The notes: generated from the sequence alone by a model not told the origin. A stretch of 64,000 nt of DNA from an uncultured Selenomonadales bacterium (GCA_900315345.1 OMYP01000003.1:62001-126000), one strand, 5' to 3'. Shown: positions 43,653 to 52,702, counted from the stretch's first letter. Made by a program: numbers and translations.

Positions 43653-43907
43653 ATGGAACGAAAATCTGCCAAAACAGGCAATGTTAAAAAGATCACAATC
43701 GAAATCGACACGGAATTTATCCCGGCAGTGTCCCTTTTAAAATTAGCCGGCGTTGTGGAAAGCGGTGGCCAGGCTTCGTATGAGATAGAACAGGGACGGG
43801 TGACCATGGATGGTGTCCTGTTAACCGAAAAAAGGAAAAAAGTAAGGCCGGGCAGTACCGTCGTCCTAGATAACCGGTTTGCAATTTATGTCAGCCGGAA
43901 AGAATGA
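43653..43907 (+). CDS. S4-domain RNA-binding protein (YaaA-like)
   Basis: An 84-residue protein made almost wholly of one S4 domain: FIPAVSLLKLAGVVESGGQA, then EIEQGRVTMDGVLLTEKRKKVRPGST (given as two motifs), closing with a beta strand. S4 domains of this size, such as YaaA near dnaA-recF in Bacillus or RqcP, bind structured RNA, often on the ribosome. It is isolated from replication genes here. GAGGAATAAGAG precedes ATG. The role is inferred only from the fold. Confidence 0.8.
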   Translation: MERKSAKTGNVKKITIEIDTEFIPAVSLLKLAGVVESGGQASYEIEQGRVTMDGVLLTEKRKKVRPGSTVVLDNRFAIYVSRKE

Positions 43908-44062
43908 TAAATCAGTTACCGGTTACTCATTTTAGGATAAACCCATTAAAAAAAATATAAATAACTGAACCCAAAACCTTCGCATTTCATTTTACCCACG
44001 GTGTTGGTATCACATTGCAAAACAATATTTATCGTAAAGCCGTAGCATTTTCAACGTATTTT

Positions 44063-44071
44063 TGCTATAAT
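44063..44071 (+). promoter_or_regulatory. Extended -10 promoter upstream of the zinc-ribbon gene
   Basis: TGCTATAAT gives a TG-extended, perfect -10 with no good -35. It would start a transcript of about 130 nt before the gene at 44206, including the leader hairpin at 44161-44193. Confidence 0.55.
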
Positions 44072-44160
44072 AGAAAAACTGGTTAATAAAACGATTTTAG
44101 GGAATCCACTTGTTCATTCTGTATTCCGGAAAATAAAAACCCGGTTCAGCCGGGGGAAAG

Positions 44161-44193
44161 GATCGGTCCGGCCGCCAATCCCAGGACCGGATC
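44161..44193 (+). promoter_or_regulatory. Leader hairpin abutting the 44206 start
   Basis: GATCGGTCC (44161-44169) pairs with GGACCGGATC (44184-44193) with a single bulged G. An upstream GGGGGAAAGGA could act as a ribosome site only if this hairpin brought it near the ATG at 44206; no normal Shine-Dalgarno is present. Confidence 0.4.
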
Positions 44194-44205
44194 ATACATG
44201 TTGCT

Positions 44206-44880
44206 ATGATTCGTACTTTAAATCTGACCTGTTCCCGCTGCGGAAAGGAAATCAGCGCCCAGGGTCATTTACATTATCAGGACGATTTTTCAGTACAAAG
44301 CTTTCAGGATATCAAGCTGGTCTGCGATCAGTGTATCGCAGACTGGAAAAACAAATGGCAGATCGCTGACGCGAAATTTGAGGAGCACAATTATGTGCTT
44401 TCCGTAACCATCACTCTGCAGGACGGCACTGTGTATAAAAACATGGACTGCACTCCCATTGAGGATACAGAGTCGGTCATCACCGGGGAAGATATTCCGC
44501 CGGAAGCACAGCATGAACTGTATAAATACTATGTGGCCTTCGCAGAGGAAAAAGAGTCCCAGCAGCTGAAGGATTGCTTCTTTGAGAAGCTGGAAGAAAA
44601 TAAATTTTCGGCGGATATTACCACCAATGGCGGCGAGCATTATGAAAAACTTCTTTTTTCTGTGGAAGAGGGCTATCTGAAAACGGAGCAGGATGTACCG
44701 GACTATATTATGGACGGCCTGGTGAATGCTTATAAATCCTACCTGGCCCAGGAACAGATGCTTTCCATGTCCACCCAGCCCGCGCCCCGTCCGCCCCAGC
44801 GCCGCGCCATGCCGGAAAGCCAGTGGAACACCGGCGGCGGTTTCGGGCGGAACAACAAAAATCCATTTGGGGATTTTTAA
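44206..44880 (+). CDS. Hypothetical protein with N-terminal zinc ribbon
   Basis: A 224-residue cytosolic protein: a zinc ribbon formed by CSRC (9-12) and CDQC (about 43-46), an acidic mixed alpha/beta middle, and a proline/arginine-rich tail (QPAPRPPQRRAMPE) ending NNKNPFGDF. No enzyme motif is visible. The start is set by the zinc ribbon beginning at residue 9. It lies 45 nt before prfC in the same direction but need not be functionally linked. Confidence 0.65.
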   Translation: MIRTLNLTCSRCGKEISAQGHLHYQDDFSVQSFQDIKLVCDQCIADWKNKWQIADAKFEEHNYVLSVTITLQDGTVYKNMDCTPIEDTESVITGEDIPPEAQHELYKYYVAFAEEKESQQLKDCFFEKLEENKFSADITTNGGEHYEKLLFSVEEGYLKTEQDVPDYIMDGLVNAYKSYLAQEQMLSMSTQPAPRPPQRRAMPESQWNTGGGFGRNNKNPFGDF

Positions 44881-44925
44881 AAGGAATTAATAAGGTATAG
44901 AAAAATAATTGCATCAGGAGATACC

Positions 44926-46539
44926 ATGAGTGAAGAATTGAAAGAAAAAATTGAAAAGCGGCGAACCTTTGCCATCATCTCGCATCCGGACGCCGGTAAA
45001 ACCACATTGACGGAAAAGCTGCTTCTGTACGGCGGCGCCATCCACCTGGCCGGCAGCGTCAAGGCAAGGAAAGCAAATAAACACGCGGTCTCCGACTGGA
45101 TGGAAATTGAAAAGCAGCGTGGTATCTCTGTAACTTCATCTGTATTGCAGTTTGATTACCAGGGCTACCGCGTCAATATTCTGGACACCCCGGGCCATCA
45201 GGACTTCTCCGAAGACACCTACCGGACCCTCATGGCGGCGGACAGCGCCGTCATGCTTATCGACGCGGCAAAAGGCGTGGAACCCCAGACGAAGAAACTG
45301 TTCTGGGTATGCCATCGCCGCCACCTGCCCATTTTTACATTTATCAACAAACTGGACCGCTTTGGCCGGGAACCCCTTGATCTGATGGAAGAAGTGGAAA
45401 AAATTTTACAGATCAAAGTATATCCCATTACCTGGCCCGTCGGGCTGGACGGAAAATACAAAGGCGTGTACAACCGCCTGACCAAAGAAGTCTCCCTGTT
45501 TAAAACCGACGCCAGCCACGGCAGCAAACAGTTGGAAGAATTTTCTGCAGACATCAACGATCCCCGTATCAGGGAAATGATAGGGAATGAACTGTTCGAG
45601 GCCCTGTTGGGTGATATCGAGCTGCTGGATATGGCAGGAGAAGAATTTAATATTGAAGATGTGTTAAAGGGCGAACTGACACCCATGTTTTTCGGCAGCG
45701 CCATGACCAACTTCGGTGTTCAGGAATTTCTGGAAAAATTTCTGGAAATGTCTCCGCAACCTCAGCCCCGCACCTTGTTGAACGGCGACATGATCCAGCC
45801 GGACAATCCGCTGTTCAGCGCTTTCGTCTTTAAGATCCAGGCCAATATGAACCCGGCCCACCGGGACCGGATCGCTTTTATGCGCATCTGCTCCGGTGAA
45901 TTTGATAAAGGCATGACGGTTTATCATGCCCAGACCGGCAAGCCTGTGAAGCTGGCCCAGCCCCAGCAGTTCCTGGCTCAGGAACGCACCATAGTGGAAA
46001 AAGCGTACCCCGGCGACATCATCGGCCTGTTCGATCCCGGTATCTTCGGCATCGGGGACAGCCTCAGCGACGAAAAGCTGAAACTTCGTTTTGAAGATTT
46101 CCCTGTGTTCCCCCCGGAAATTTTTGCCCGGGTACAGCCGAAGGATTCCTTAAAGCGCAAACAGTTTGAAAAAGGCGTCATGCAGTTGTCCCAGGAAGGG
46201 GCCATCCAGGTCTTTCTGCAAAAGCATGTGGGACTGGAAAGCTTTATTGTAGGCGTGGTAGGCCAGCTGCAGCTGGAAGTGCTGGAATACCGCTTAAAGA
46301 ACGAATACAACGCCCAGCTTGTCATGACCCAGCTTCCTTTCACCGTAGCCCGGTGGGTCTACGCAGATAAACCAGAAGACATTGAAAAGCTGCGTGGCCT
46401 GGACAACGGCATGCTGGTCTACGACAAAAAAGACCGGCCGGTAATTTTGGTCAACAATGAATGGGCCCTGAACTGGATTTTACAGCGGAACCCGGGACTG
46501 GAATTTTTATCGGTACCTTCCGACAAGGCACGGGTGTAA
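44926..46539 (+). CDS. prfC: Peptide chain release factor 3
   Basis: GTPase that removes RF1/RF2 from ribosomes after termination. The 537 residues have the G1 motif HPDAGKTTLTEKLL, the RF3-typical RGISVTSSVLQF, DTPGHQDFSEDTYRTL, NKLDR, and the C-terminal RF3 domain (RVQPKDSLKRKQFEKG and the QLQLEVLEYRL region). CAGGAG precedes ATG. RF3 is patchily distributed, and there is no obvious operon partner. Confidence 0.95.
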   Translation: MSEELKEKIEKRRTFAIISHPDAGKTTLTEKLLLYGGAIHLAGSVKARKANKHAVSDWMEIEKQRGISVTSSVLQFDYQGYRVNILDTPGHQDFSEDTYRTLMAADSAVMLIDAAKGVEPQTKKLFWVCHRRHLPIFTFINKLDRFGREPLDLMEEVEKILQIKVYPITWPVGLDGKYKGVYNRLTKEVSLFKTDASHGSKQLEEFSADINDPRIREMIGNELFEALLGDIELLDMAGEEFNIEDVLKGELTPMFFGSAMTNFGVQEFLEKFLEMSPQPQPRTLLNGDMIQPDNPLFSAFVFKIQANMNPAHRDRIAFMRICSGEFDKGMTVYHAQTGKPVKLAQPQQFLAQERTIVEKAYPGDIIGLFDPGIFGIGDSLSDEKLKLRFEDFPVFPPEIFARVQPKDSLKRKQFEKGVMQLSQEGAIQVFLQKHVGLESFIVGVVGQLQLEVLEYRLKNEYNAQLVMTQLPFTVARWVYADKPEDIEKLRGLDNGMLVYDKKDRPVILVNNEWALNWILQRNPGLEFLSVPSDKARV

Positions 46540-46671
46540 GGGGACCATACAGAGTCAAATATAGAATGCAAGACGCAGATTATTTTCAAATTTTGAAAGG
46601 CACCGTCAGTGTGCAGAGGAATTAACGATTAGTTCCTTAAGGATTTTCCTGCAACAGAAGGTTAGTGAAAC

Positions 46672-47400
46672 GTGAAAGAGATTGCGACGATTTTAGGCGT
46701 TCCAGTAAATCCGTATACCATGGATGAGGCAGTGGAGAAACTGACTAAGGATACGCTTGCGAAAAAAATAAATTTTGTAGTGACCGCCAATGCGGAAATC
46801 ATTATGATGGCCCAGCAGGATGCGGATTATAAAAAGCTTCTGCTGGAAAAAACGGATATGATCCTGCCGGATGGCGCCGGTACCGTATGGGCCGGCAATT
46901 ATCTGGGGTATACCATTCCGGAGCGGGTGGCAGGGTACGACCTGTACCTGCGCCTTCTGGAAGAAGCCTCGAAGAAAGAGATCCCCGTTTTCTTTTTCGG
47001 CGGCAAACCGGGCATTGCGGAAGAAGCTGCAGCTGAAGGGAAACGCCGCTGGCCCGGATTGAAGGTGGCCGGCTGCCGGAACGGATATTTTTCGGCCGAA
47101 GAAGAACCTGCTATCATCGAAGAAATCAACCGCAGCGGTGCCGCCATGCTGTTTGCCGCCTTAGGGGCGCCCAAGCAGGAAAAATGGCTGTGCAAGTATT
47201 CAGACTTGCTGAAGCCCTGCCTGCGAATGGGCATCGGCGGCAGTTTTGACGTACTGGCAGGTAAGGTGCAACGGGCGCCGAAATGGATGCAGGACGCGAA
47301 ACTGGAATGGTTCTACCGTCTGGTAAAACAGCCCAGCCGGTTCGGGCGCATGCTTGCGCTGCCGAAATTTGTTATGGCAGTACGAAAAGAAAAGAAGTAA
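46672..47400 (+). CDS. WecG/TagA/CpsF family glycosyltransferase
   Basis: A 242-residue GT26-type enzyme with NFVVTANAEIIMMAQQD, LPDGAGTVWAG, FFFGGKPG, and LFAALGAPKQEKWL with GIGGSFDVLAGKVQRAP, the family's conserved series. WecG and TagA transfer ManNAcA or ManNAc onto an undecaprenyl-linked GlcNAc; which sugar is used here cannot be told. GTG at 46672 has AGAAGG about 11 nt upstream. The 132-nt gap after prfC shows no gene. It likely acts at the inner membrane in surface polysaccharide synthesis. Confidence 0.88.
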   Translation: MKEIATILGVPVNPYTMDEAVEKLTKDTLAKKINFVVTANAEIIMMAQQDADYKKLLLEKTDMILPDGAGTVWAGNYLGYTIPERVAGYDLYLRLLEEASKKEIPVFFFGGKPGIAEEAAAEGKRRWPGLKVAGCRNGYFSAEEEPAIIEEINRSGAAMLFAALGAPKQEKWLCKYSDLLKPCLRMGIGGSFDVLAGKVQRAPKWMQDAKLEWFYRLVKQPSRFGRMLALPKFVMAVRKEKK

Positions 47401-47442
47401 TACGTCAGTAAAAGAAGTAATACAATATATAGTCGATTTATA

Positions 47443-47471
47443 TAGACAAACAACAAATTGTGTATTATAAT
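47443..47471 (+). promoter_or_regulatory. Promoter of the psd-pssA operon
   Basis: TAGACA (47443-47448), 17 bp, TATAAT (47466-47471): five of six and six of six consensus matches. It gives a leader of about 130 nt before psd. Confidence 0.75.
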
Positions 47472-47605
47472 GTTTTAGTTAATGGTCACCACGATGTTAA
47501 AACAGGTTCTGCAATATTTTTCCCGGCAGGATTTTCAGCGTGATCCAGTCAAAGCAATCCAACAGTTATCTGTTTCCGGTTATAATTAAGAGAAGGGAGG
47601 CCACC

Positions 47606-48235
47606 ATGCGTATTGTCAAACAGGGATATCCTTTTATTTTTGCCGCGTTGCTGCTGGCAGTGATCGCGTTTGCGGTATTTGGAATCCGTATTGCAGTAAT
47701 CCCGCTGGTGCTGGCCTGCTATTTCGCTTATTTTTTCCGTAATCCGGAACGTATCGTAGAAGAAAACAAGAACCTGCTGTATTCTCCGGCCGACGGTACG
47801 GTCATGGGTGTGACAGAAGTTTTTGACGACGAGTTCTTAAACGCCAATGCCAAAAAGGTAACGATTTTCCTGTCGGTTTTTAATGTCCACGTAAACCGCA
47901 GCCCTGCGGAAGGAACCATTAAATACCAGCGGTACACAGTAGGTCATTTTCTTCCTGCTTTTAATAAAAATGCAGCCTTTGAAAACGAACGCTTCGCCAT
48001 GGGCATTGAGAATGGCCGGATGAAAATGCTGGTCATCCAGATTGCCGGCATTTTGGCCCGCCGTATCGATAACTGGGTGAACCTGGGGAACCATCTGGAC
48101 CAGGGCGAAGTATACGGCATGATCAAATTCGGTTCCTGCACGGAACTGATAGTGCCTGCGGATGTAGAAATCCTCTGCAAAAAAGGGGATAAGGTAAAAG
48201 GCGGCATTACCGTATTAGGGAGGGTTAAAGCGTGA
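47606..48235 (+). CDS. psd: Phosphatidylserine decarboxylase, short (PSD-A) type
   Basis: Decarboxylates phosphatidylserine to phosphatidylethanolamine at the inner membrane. The 209-residue proenzyme has two N-terminal membrane segments, the VFLSVFNVHVNRSP-type core (here FLSVFNVHVNRSPAEG), and the self-cleavage site KFGSCTEL near residue 178, where Ser becomes the pyruvoyl group. The usual LGST site of long PSDs is here FGSC, as in short forms. ATG at 47606 follows AGGGAGG. Its stop overlaps the pssA start. Confidence 0.93.
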   Translation: MRIVKQGYPFIFAALLLAVIAFAVFGIRIAVIPLVLACYFAYFFRNPERIVEENKNLLYSPADGTVMGVTEVFDDEFLNANAKKVTIFLSVFNVHVNRSPAEGTIKYQRYTVGHFLPAFNKNAAFENERFAMGIENGRMKMLVIQIAGILARRIDNWVNLGNHLDQGEVYGMIKFGSCTELIVPADVEILCKKGDKVKGGITVLGRVKA

Positions 48236-48915
48236 ATTATAAACGCATCGTTCCTAACACCATCAGCGGTATCAGTCTGGTGTTAGGAGTTTTTTCTATT
48301 TTCTATACCCAGGAGCAAAATTATTTCATGGCAGCCATCTGCATCATCCTTTCTGTGGTGGCTGATTCCCTGGACGGAAGGGCAGCCCGCGCGCTGGGAG
48401 TTTCAGGTCCCTTCGGGGTGGAAATGGATTCCCTTTGCGACCTGGGCGCTTTCGGCGTAGCGCCTGCCATTCTAATTTACCAGTTTGCCTTGACAGACCT
48501 GGGCTGGTGGGGTAAAATAATCGCTGGATTGTACGCTTTCTTCGGCTGCATGCGGCTGGCCCGTTTTAACGTAAATACCTCGGTGGTGCATGGTTACTTT
48601 CAGGGTATGCCTATCCCGGCCGGCGCCTGCTGTATTGCTACCTACGTGCTTTCCGGATTTCAGTTCACGCCTTTTGTTTCGGGCATCATGACGCTGGCTG
48701 TCGCTCTCATTCTGTACAGCAATGTGAAATTCCCGGACTTTAAAGGAAAAGGGAATCCCATGTACCGCTATCCTGTGATCCTTGCGGTATTGATCGGCGG
48801 ATATCTTCTGGCGCAACGGCCTTCCGCCTGGCCTTTCGTAGGCATGTTTACTTATTTTATCGCCGGAGTAATAAACGCAGTGTACTGTGCTCTGTTTGTA
48901 AAAGAACAGAGTTGA
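48232..48915 (+). CDS. pssA: CDP-diacylglycerol-serine O-phosphatidyltransferase
   Basis: Makes phosphatidylserine from CDP-diacylglycerol and serine; psd then forms PE, so the pair constitutes a PE module. The 227-residue integral membrane protein has the CDP-alcohol phosphotransferase motif D-G-x2-A-R-x8-G-x3-D-x3-D, seen as DSLDGRAARALG then FGVEMDSLCD. About six to seven membrane segments. GTG at 48232 overlaps the psd stop by 4 nt. Confidence 0.93.
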   Translation: MNYKRIVPNTISGISLVLGVFSIFYTQEQNYFMAAICIILSVVADSLDGRAARALGVSGPFGVEMDSLCDLGAFGVAPAILIYQFALTDLGWWGKIIAGLYAFFGCMRLARFNVNTSVVHGYFQGMPIPAGACCIATYVLSGFQFTPFVSGIMTLAVALILYSNVKFPDFKGKGNPMYRYPVILAVLIGGYLLAQRPSAWPFVGMFTYFIAGVINAVYCALFVKEQS

Positions 48916-49074
48916 ATATAAATCGCAGTAAATCGGGGAGGTCCAACTCATTTACTGCTGCAGCGATTTCTGTTTTAAACGCTGTTACAAAATGATCTGA
49001 TGGTGTATTGCAAATCGTCCGATCATACATGAACAGTCCCAGCATAAAAGAAAGGGAAAGGTGCATAGGTCCAA

Positions 49075-50358
49075 ATGCATTTCAATTTTGATGTGGTAAT
49101 GATACCACTGCAGCTGATCATCGTATTTTTTACCATTTATTATTTTGTGGTTTCCTGGTTCGGCCTGTTCGGGAAAATGAAGGAAACAAAACAGTTTCCG
49201 GAAAAAAGTACTTTCGCGCTGATCGTCTGCGCTCACAACGAACAGCAGGTCATCGCCCAGCTGGTAGAAAACCTGAAGCAGCTGAATTACTCGGAAAAGC
49301 TGTACGACATTTTTGTAGTGGCCGACAACTGCGTGGATAAAACCGCGGAAGTTGCCCGCAATGCGGGGGCTATCGTTTATGAACGGTTCAGTGAAACAGG
49401 GAAGGGCAAAGGGTTTGCCATGGACTGGATGTTTCAGCGCCTCTTCGGACTGGAACGGCAGTACGACGCAGTCTGCATATTCGATGCAGACAACCTGGTC
49501 CATCCGGATTTCCTGAAGATCATGAACAACCATCTGTGCAGCGGGGAACGCCTGGTCCAGGGTTATCTGGATTCCAAGAATCCCGAAGACACCTGGGTAT
49601 CCGGTATGTTTGCCATTTCCTTCTGGATCGTAAACCATATCTGGCATCTGGCAAAATACAACATCGGCCTGTCCTGCGTACTGGGCGGAACCGGCATGTG
49701 CATCGATACCAAACTGCTGAAACAGTATGGCTGGGGCGCAACCTGCCTGACAGAGGACATGGAATTTACCATGAAGGCCCTGATGGAAAATATTCCTACC
49801 ACCTGGGCTCACGACGCCGTTATTTACGACGAAAAGCCCCTGACCTTCAAAGCTGCCTGGAACCAGAGAAAGCGCTGGGCTCAGGGACACTTCGACGTGG
49901 CCAACCGCTACATTCCCAAAATGTTGTGGAAGGGCATTACCGAACGCAATATCGTAGTGCTGGACGGCATGATCAATTTAATTCAGCCATATTTTCTGCT
50001 CGTCTCTACATTTTTTGTTATCTGCACTTACATTTACAACCTGGTTCCTTTCTACACCAACATTCTGTATGAAGTCATGCCCATCCAGGTATGGCAGATC
50101 ATCGGTGTAGGCCAGTACATTTTCCCGGTAGCTGTCCTCTGGAAGATTCGCGCTTCCTTTAAATCTTGGCTCTACCTGCTGGCATATCCTATCTTCATTT
50201 ACAGTTGGATCCCCATCGTTATGCTGGGCTTCCTGCACCGGAACGAACACGAATGGTGCCACACCCTCCACACCCGCAGCATCAGCTTCAGCGATGTGAT
50301 TATTCCTGAAGACGTGGTACAGATGGGGCCGAAACAAGTGGCTTTCAGAAAAAAATAA
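49075..50358 (+). CDS. Membrane glycosyltransferase, GT2 family (processive type)
   Basis: A 427-residue inner-membrane enzyme: one N-terminal membrane segment, a cytosolic GT-A domain (about 45-270) with FALIVCAHNEQ, the Asp-x-Asp motif at D137-D139 (FDADN), TEDMEF as catalytic base region, and QRKRWAQGH near 264, then several C-terminal membrane segments. The Q-x2-RW type motif is characteristic of processive synthases of the cellulose/hyaluronan class, but the sugar is not predictable. Only a weak ribosome site precedes ATG. A terminator follows. Confidence 0.88.
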   Translation: MHFNFDVVMIPLQLIIVFFTIYYFVVSWFGLFGKMKETKQFPEKSTFALIVCAHNEQQVIAQLVENLKQLNYSEKLYDIFVVADNCVDKTAEVARNAGAIVYERFSETGKGKGFAMDWMFQRLFGLERQYDAVCIFDADNLVHPDFLKIMNNHLCSGERLVQGYLDSKNPEDTWVSGMFAISFWIVNHIWHLAKYNIGLSCVLGGTGMCIDTKLLKQYGWGATCLTEDMEFTMKALMENIPTTWAHDAVIYDEKPLTFKAAWNQRKRWAQGHFDVANRYIPKMLWKGITERNIVVLDGMINLIQPYFLLVSTFFVICTYIYNLVPFYTNILYEVMPIQVWQIIGVGQYIFPVAVLWKIRASFKSWLYLLAYPIFIYSWIPIVMLGFLHRNEHEWCHTLHTRSISFSDVIIPEDVVQMGPKQVAFRKK

Positions 50359-50369
50359 TTGCAATGAAA

Positions 50370-50408
50370 ATCCCTCTCGACTGGAAACAGAAGAGAGGGT
50401 TATTTTTA
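50370..50408 (+). terminator. Terminator between convergent genes
   Basis: CCCTCTC (50372-50378) pairs with GAGAGGG (50393-50399), then TTATTTTT. It lies between the GT2 gene and the convergent aldolase and may serve both strands. Confidence 0.75.
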
Positions 50409-50436
50409 TGTTGAGATATATTGAAGTTTATCTGAT

Positions 50437-51510
50437 TTAGCATTCAGCCGTCAATTCCTTTAACGCAGCAACCAATTTCTGAACGGATTCTTCTTTTGTG
50501 GCCCAGCTGGTTACAAAACGTACGACCGTTTTGTCCGGTGAATTTTTTTCCCAGAAGCGATAGACTATATTTCGTTCCGTCAGTTTTTCCAGAATGCTGT
50601 CCGGCAGCTCCACAAACTGCTGGTTAGTGGGAGAGTCGATGTATAATTTCAGGCCGGCTTCGGCAAAACCCTGACGGAGGACCTGCGCCAGTTTAATTGC
50701 GTGTTCTCCAATTTTGTAATAAAGACCGTCGGTAAACAATGTATCAAACTGGATACCAAGGATATGTCCTTTGGCCAGCAGCGCACCATGCTGCTTTACC
50801 CGGGTCACAAAATATTTCGGCATATTTTTCCGGGTAAACACTACCGCTTCCCCGAAAAAGGCGCCGCATTTGGTGCCGCCGATATAAAACACATCGCAGA
50901 GGCTGGCAACGTCTTCCAAAGTCACATCTGTACCCGGCGCCATAAGCCCATAGGCCAGGCGGGCGCCATCCAGATACAGAGGCATTTTATACCTGCGGCA
51001 GACTGTTGCAATATCTTCCAGCTCTTTTTTGGTGTACAGGGTTCCGTATTCTGTAGGATGGGAAATATACACCATACCGGGAAACACCATATGCTCATGG
51101 TTGCCGTCCTGCCAGAAATTGCTGGCAAAAGCCTCCAGTTCGGATGCGAAAATTTTTCCCTCATGCTGTGGAATCTCCAACACTTTATGCCCGGTAAATT
51201 CAATAGCTCCGGCTTCGTGGCTGTTCACATGGCCTGTCTTGGCAGAGACTACCCCTTCATAAGGAGCCAGCATCGTATCGATAACAACCTGGTTCGCCTG
51301 CGTTCCGCCCACTAAAAAGAAAACTTCTGCATTGGGGCAGCCGCATTCCTTTTTTATTTTATCTGCCGCTGAAGCGCAGTATTGGTCGCAGCAGTAACCG
51401 GAATTCTGTTCCAGATTAATTTCCGCCAGCCGTTTTAAAATCAGGGGATGGGCGCCTTCGCTGTAATCGTTTTCCAAAGCGATGCGGCTGTTCTTTTCCA
51501 AAGTATCCAT
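50437..51510 (-). CDS. Low-specificity threonine aldolase / beta-eliminating lyase family
   Basis: PLP enzyme splitting threonine or allo-threonine to glycine and acetaldehyde. The 357-residue fold-type I protein begins ENDYSEGAHP, has LVGGTQANQVVID, the DGARLAYGL aspartate region (Asp181), and the PLP lysine Lys214 in YIGGTKCGAFFGE. ATG at 51510 follows AAAGGAG on the minus strand. The frame stays open 82 more codons only because it runs through the palindromic repeat. It is a single minus-strand gene among plus-strand neighbours. Confidence 0.9.
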   Translation of the reverse strand: MDTLEKNSRIALENDYSEGAHPLILKRLAEINLEQNSGYCCDQYCASAADKIKKECGCPNAEVFFLVGGTQANQVVIDTMLAPYEGVVSAKTGHVNSHEAGAIEFTGHKVLEIPQHEGKIFASELEAFASNFWQDGNHEHMVFPGMVYISHPTEYGTLYTKKELEDIATVCRRYKMPLYLDGARLAYGLMAPGTDVTLEDVASLCDVFYIGGTKCGAFFGEAVVFTRKNMPKYFVTRVKQHGALLAKGHILGIQFDTLFTDGLYYKIGEHAIKLAQVLRQGFAEAGLKLYIDSPTNQQFVELPDSILEKLTERNIVYRFWEKNSPDKTVVRFVTSWATKEESVQKLVAALKELTAEC

Positions 51511-51539
51511 AGGATATTTCTCCTTTGCGTGTTTAATAA

Positions 51540-51770
51540 ATTGAAGTTTGTGTGTGCCTAAAATTATGCGGCATGGAAAAGGCGTGAGCAAACCGTCGGA
51601 GGCGATTGCGTGATTCCATGAGATGAAATTCGCCGTTGTGGCGAGACTGTCTGAGGGACGCAGTCCCGAGTTTCGAAGCCACAGGCGAATGAGTCCATGA
51701 AATAGCAATCGGTGACGGGTTTGCGATGCCTTTGCCTGACAGCATAACTTTGGCATATAAATTCTGATTT
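51540..51770. repeat. Roughly 220-bp imperfect palindrome (MITE-like or structured RNA)
   Basis: Left and right arms are imperfect reverse complements across the whole length: TGTGTGCC with GGCATATAA, TTATGC with GCATAA, GGAAAAGGCG with GCCTTTGCC, GCAAACCGTC with GACGGGTTTGC, GCGATTGC with GCAATC, TCCATGAGATGAA with GAGTCCATGAAAT, GAAATTCGCC with GGCGAAT, GTGGC with GCCAC. The apex is GGGACGCAGTCCC at 51655-51667. It encodes no protein and lies 30 nt upstream of the aldolase start. Confidence 0.75.
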
Positions 51771-51964
51771 AATTTTACCGCAAAAAAGATATTTCGAAAA
51801 GAGATACGCATAACTGAAAGATAATTGAAAAAAATCTACATAACAACTAACGTTTAAAGCAGGAATATGATAAAATAAATTTCAGGAAGTTTATGCTTTT
51901 TTAAAGCTTGTCAGCAACTTTTACCACATGAATCAATTCGTTTAAATTCGAGGAAACTTATAAC

Positions 51965-52633
51965 ATGAAAATTATTTTGGCATCCGGTTCCCCCCGCCGC
52001 TATGATTTACTAAGGCAAATGGGCTGGGATGTAAAAGTTCATTCGCTTCCCTTTGCAGAAGTTGAAACCATTAACGACGCAAAAGCGCAGTTTGAAAATC
52101 TGCGAAAACAGTTTCTTCTTCCAAGGCAGGGCAGCCATATTTTTTCAGAAAAAGATTTGGCCCTTCTTTCTCCATATCAAAACGCTGATCTGGTCTGTGC
52201 TTATAATGCATTAGGGAAGGGAAAGGCAACTGCGCTGGAAAGCGGAACAGAAACTCCCGTAGTCTCAGCGGATACGATCGTAGTACTTGAAAACATTATT
52301 TTAGGAAAACCGTCGGACAAAGCCGATGCAAGGCGCATGCTTGCGATGCTGTCAGGCAAGTCCCATCAGGTTAAGACCGCTGTGGCGGTACGGTATCTGG
52401 ATAAAACTTTATTACAGGTGGTAACCACTGAAGTACACTTCCGCATACTTACTGCGCCTGAAATTGAATGGTATGCGGGCACCGGGGAACCTATGGATAA
52501 GGCGGGTGCCTACGGCATTCAGGGCAAGGGTGCCGTCCTGGTGGAAAAAATTGAAGGCAGTTACGATAACGTGGTAGGCCTTCCCCTGACGACCGTTTAC
52601 GAAATGTTCCGCCGGTTAAATGTGCCGGTGTGA
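51965..52633 (+). CDS. maf: Maf-family nucleoside triphosphate pyrophosphatase
   Basis: Hydrolyses non-canonical or pyrimidine NTPs; linked to septum control in Bacillus. The 222-residue protein has LASGSPRRYDLL, SADTIVVL, GKPSDKADARRML, and KAGAYGIQGKGA with SYDNVVGLPL. It is about 30 residues longer than usual because of an insertion near residues 42-90, where most Maf proteins are compact. AGGAAAC precedes ATG weakly. A -10-like TAAAAT occurs at 51871-51876; the 190 nt between palindrome and gene hold only AT-rich DNA. Confidence 0.9.
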   Translation: MKIILASGSPRRYDLLRQMGWDVKVHSLPFAEVETINDAKAQFENLRKQFLLPRQGSHIFSEKDLALLSPYQNADLVCAYNALGKGKATALESGTETPVVSADTIVVLENIILGKPSDKADARRMLAMLSGKSHQVKTAVAVRYLDKTLLQVVTTEVHFRILTAPEIEWYAGTGEPMDKAGAYGIQGKGAVLVEKIEGSYDNVVGLPLTTVYEMFRRLNVPV

Positions 52634-52666
52634 CCCAATAACAGCAAAAATCTTGTTAAATATTTT

Positions 52667-52702
52667 AAAAGACTGAATTATATGGTTCAGTCTTTTTCTT
52701 TT
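52667..52702 (+). terminator. Terminator after maf
   Basis: AAAAGACTGAA (52667-52677) pairs perfectly with TTCAGTCTTTT (52686-52696), followed by T-rich sequence. Confidence 0.9.

Noticed and set aside
51511..51756. 82-codon N-terminal extension of the threonine aldolase
   Set aside because: It reads through the palindrome, lacks a ribosome site, and aldolases of this family start near ENDYSEGAHP.
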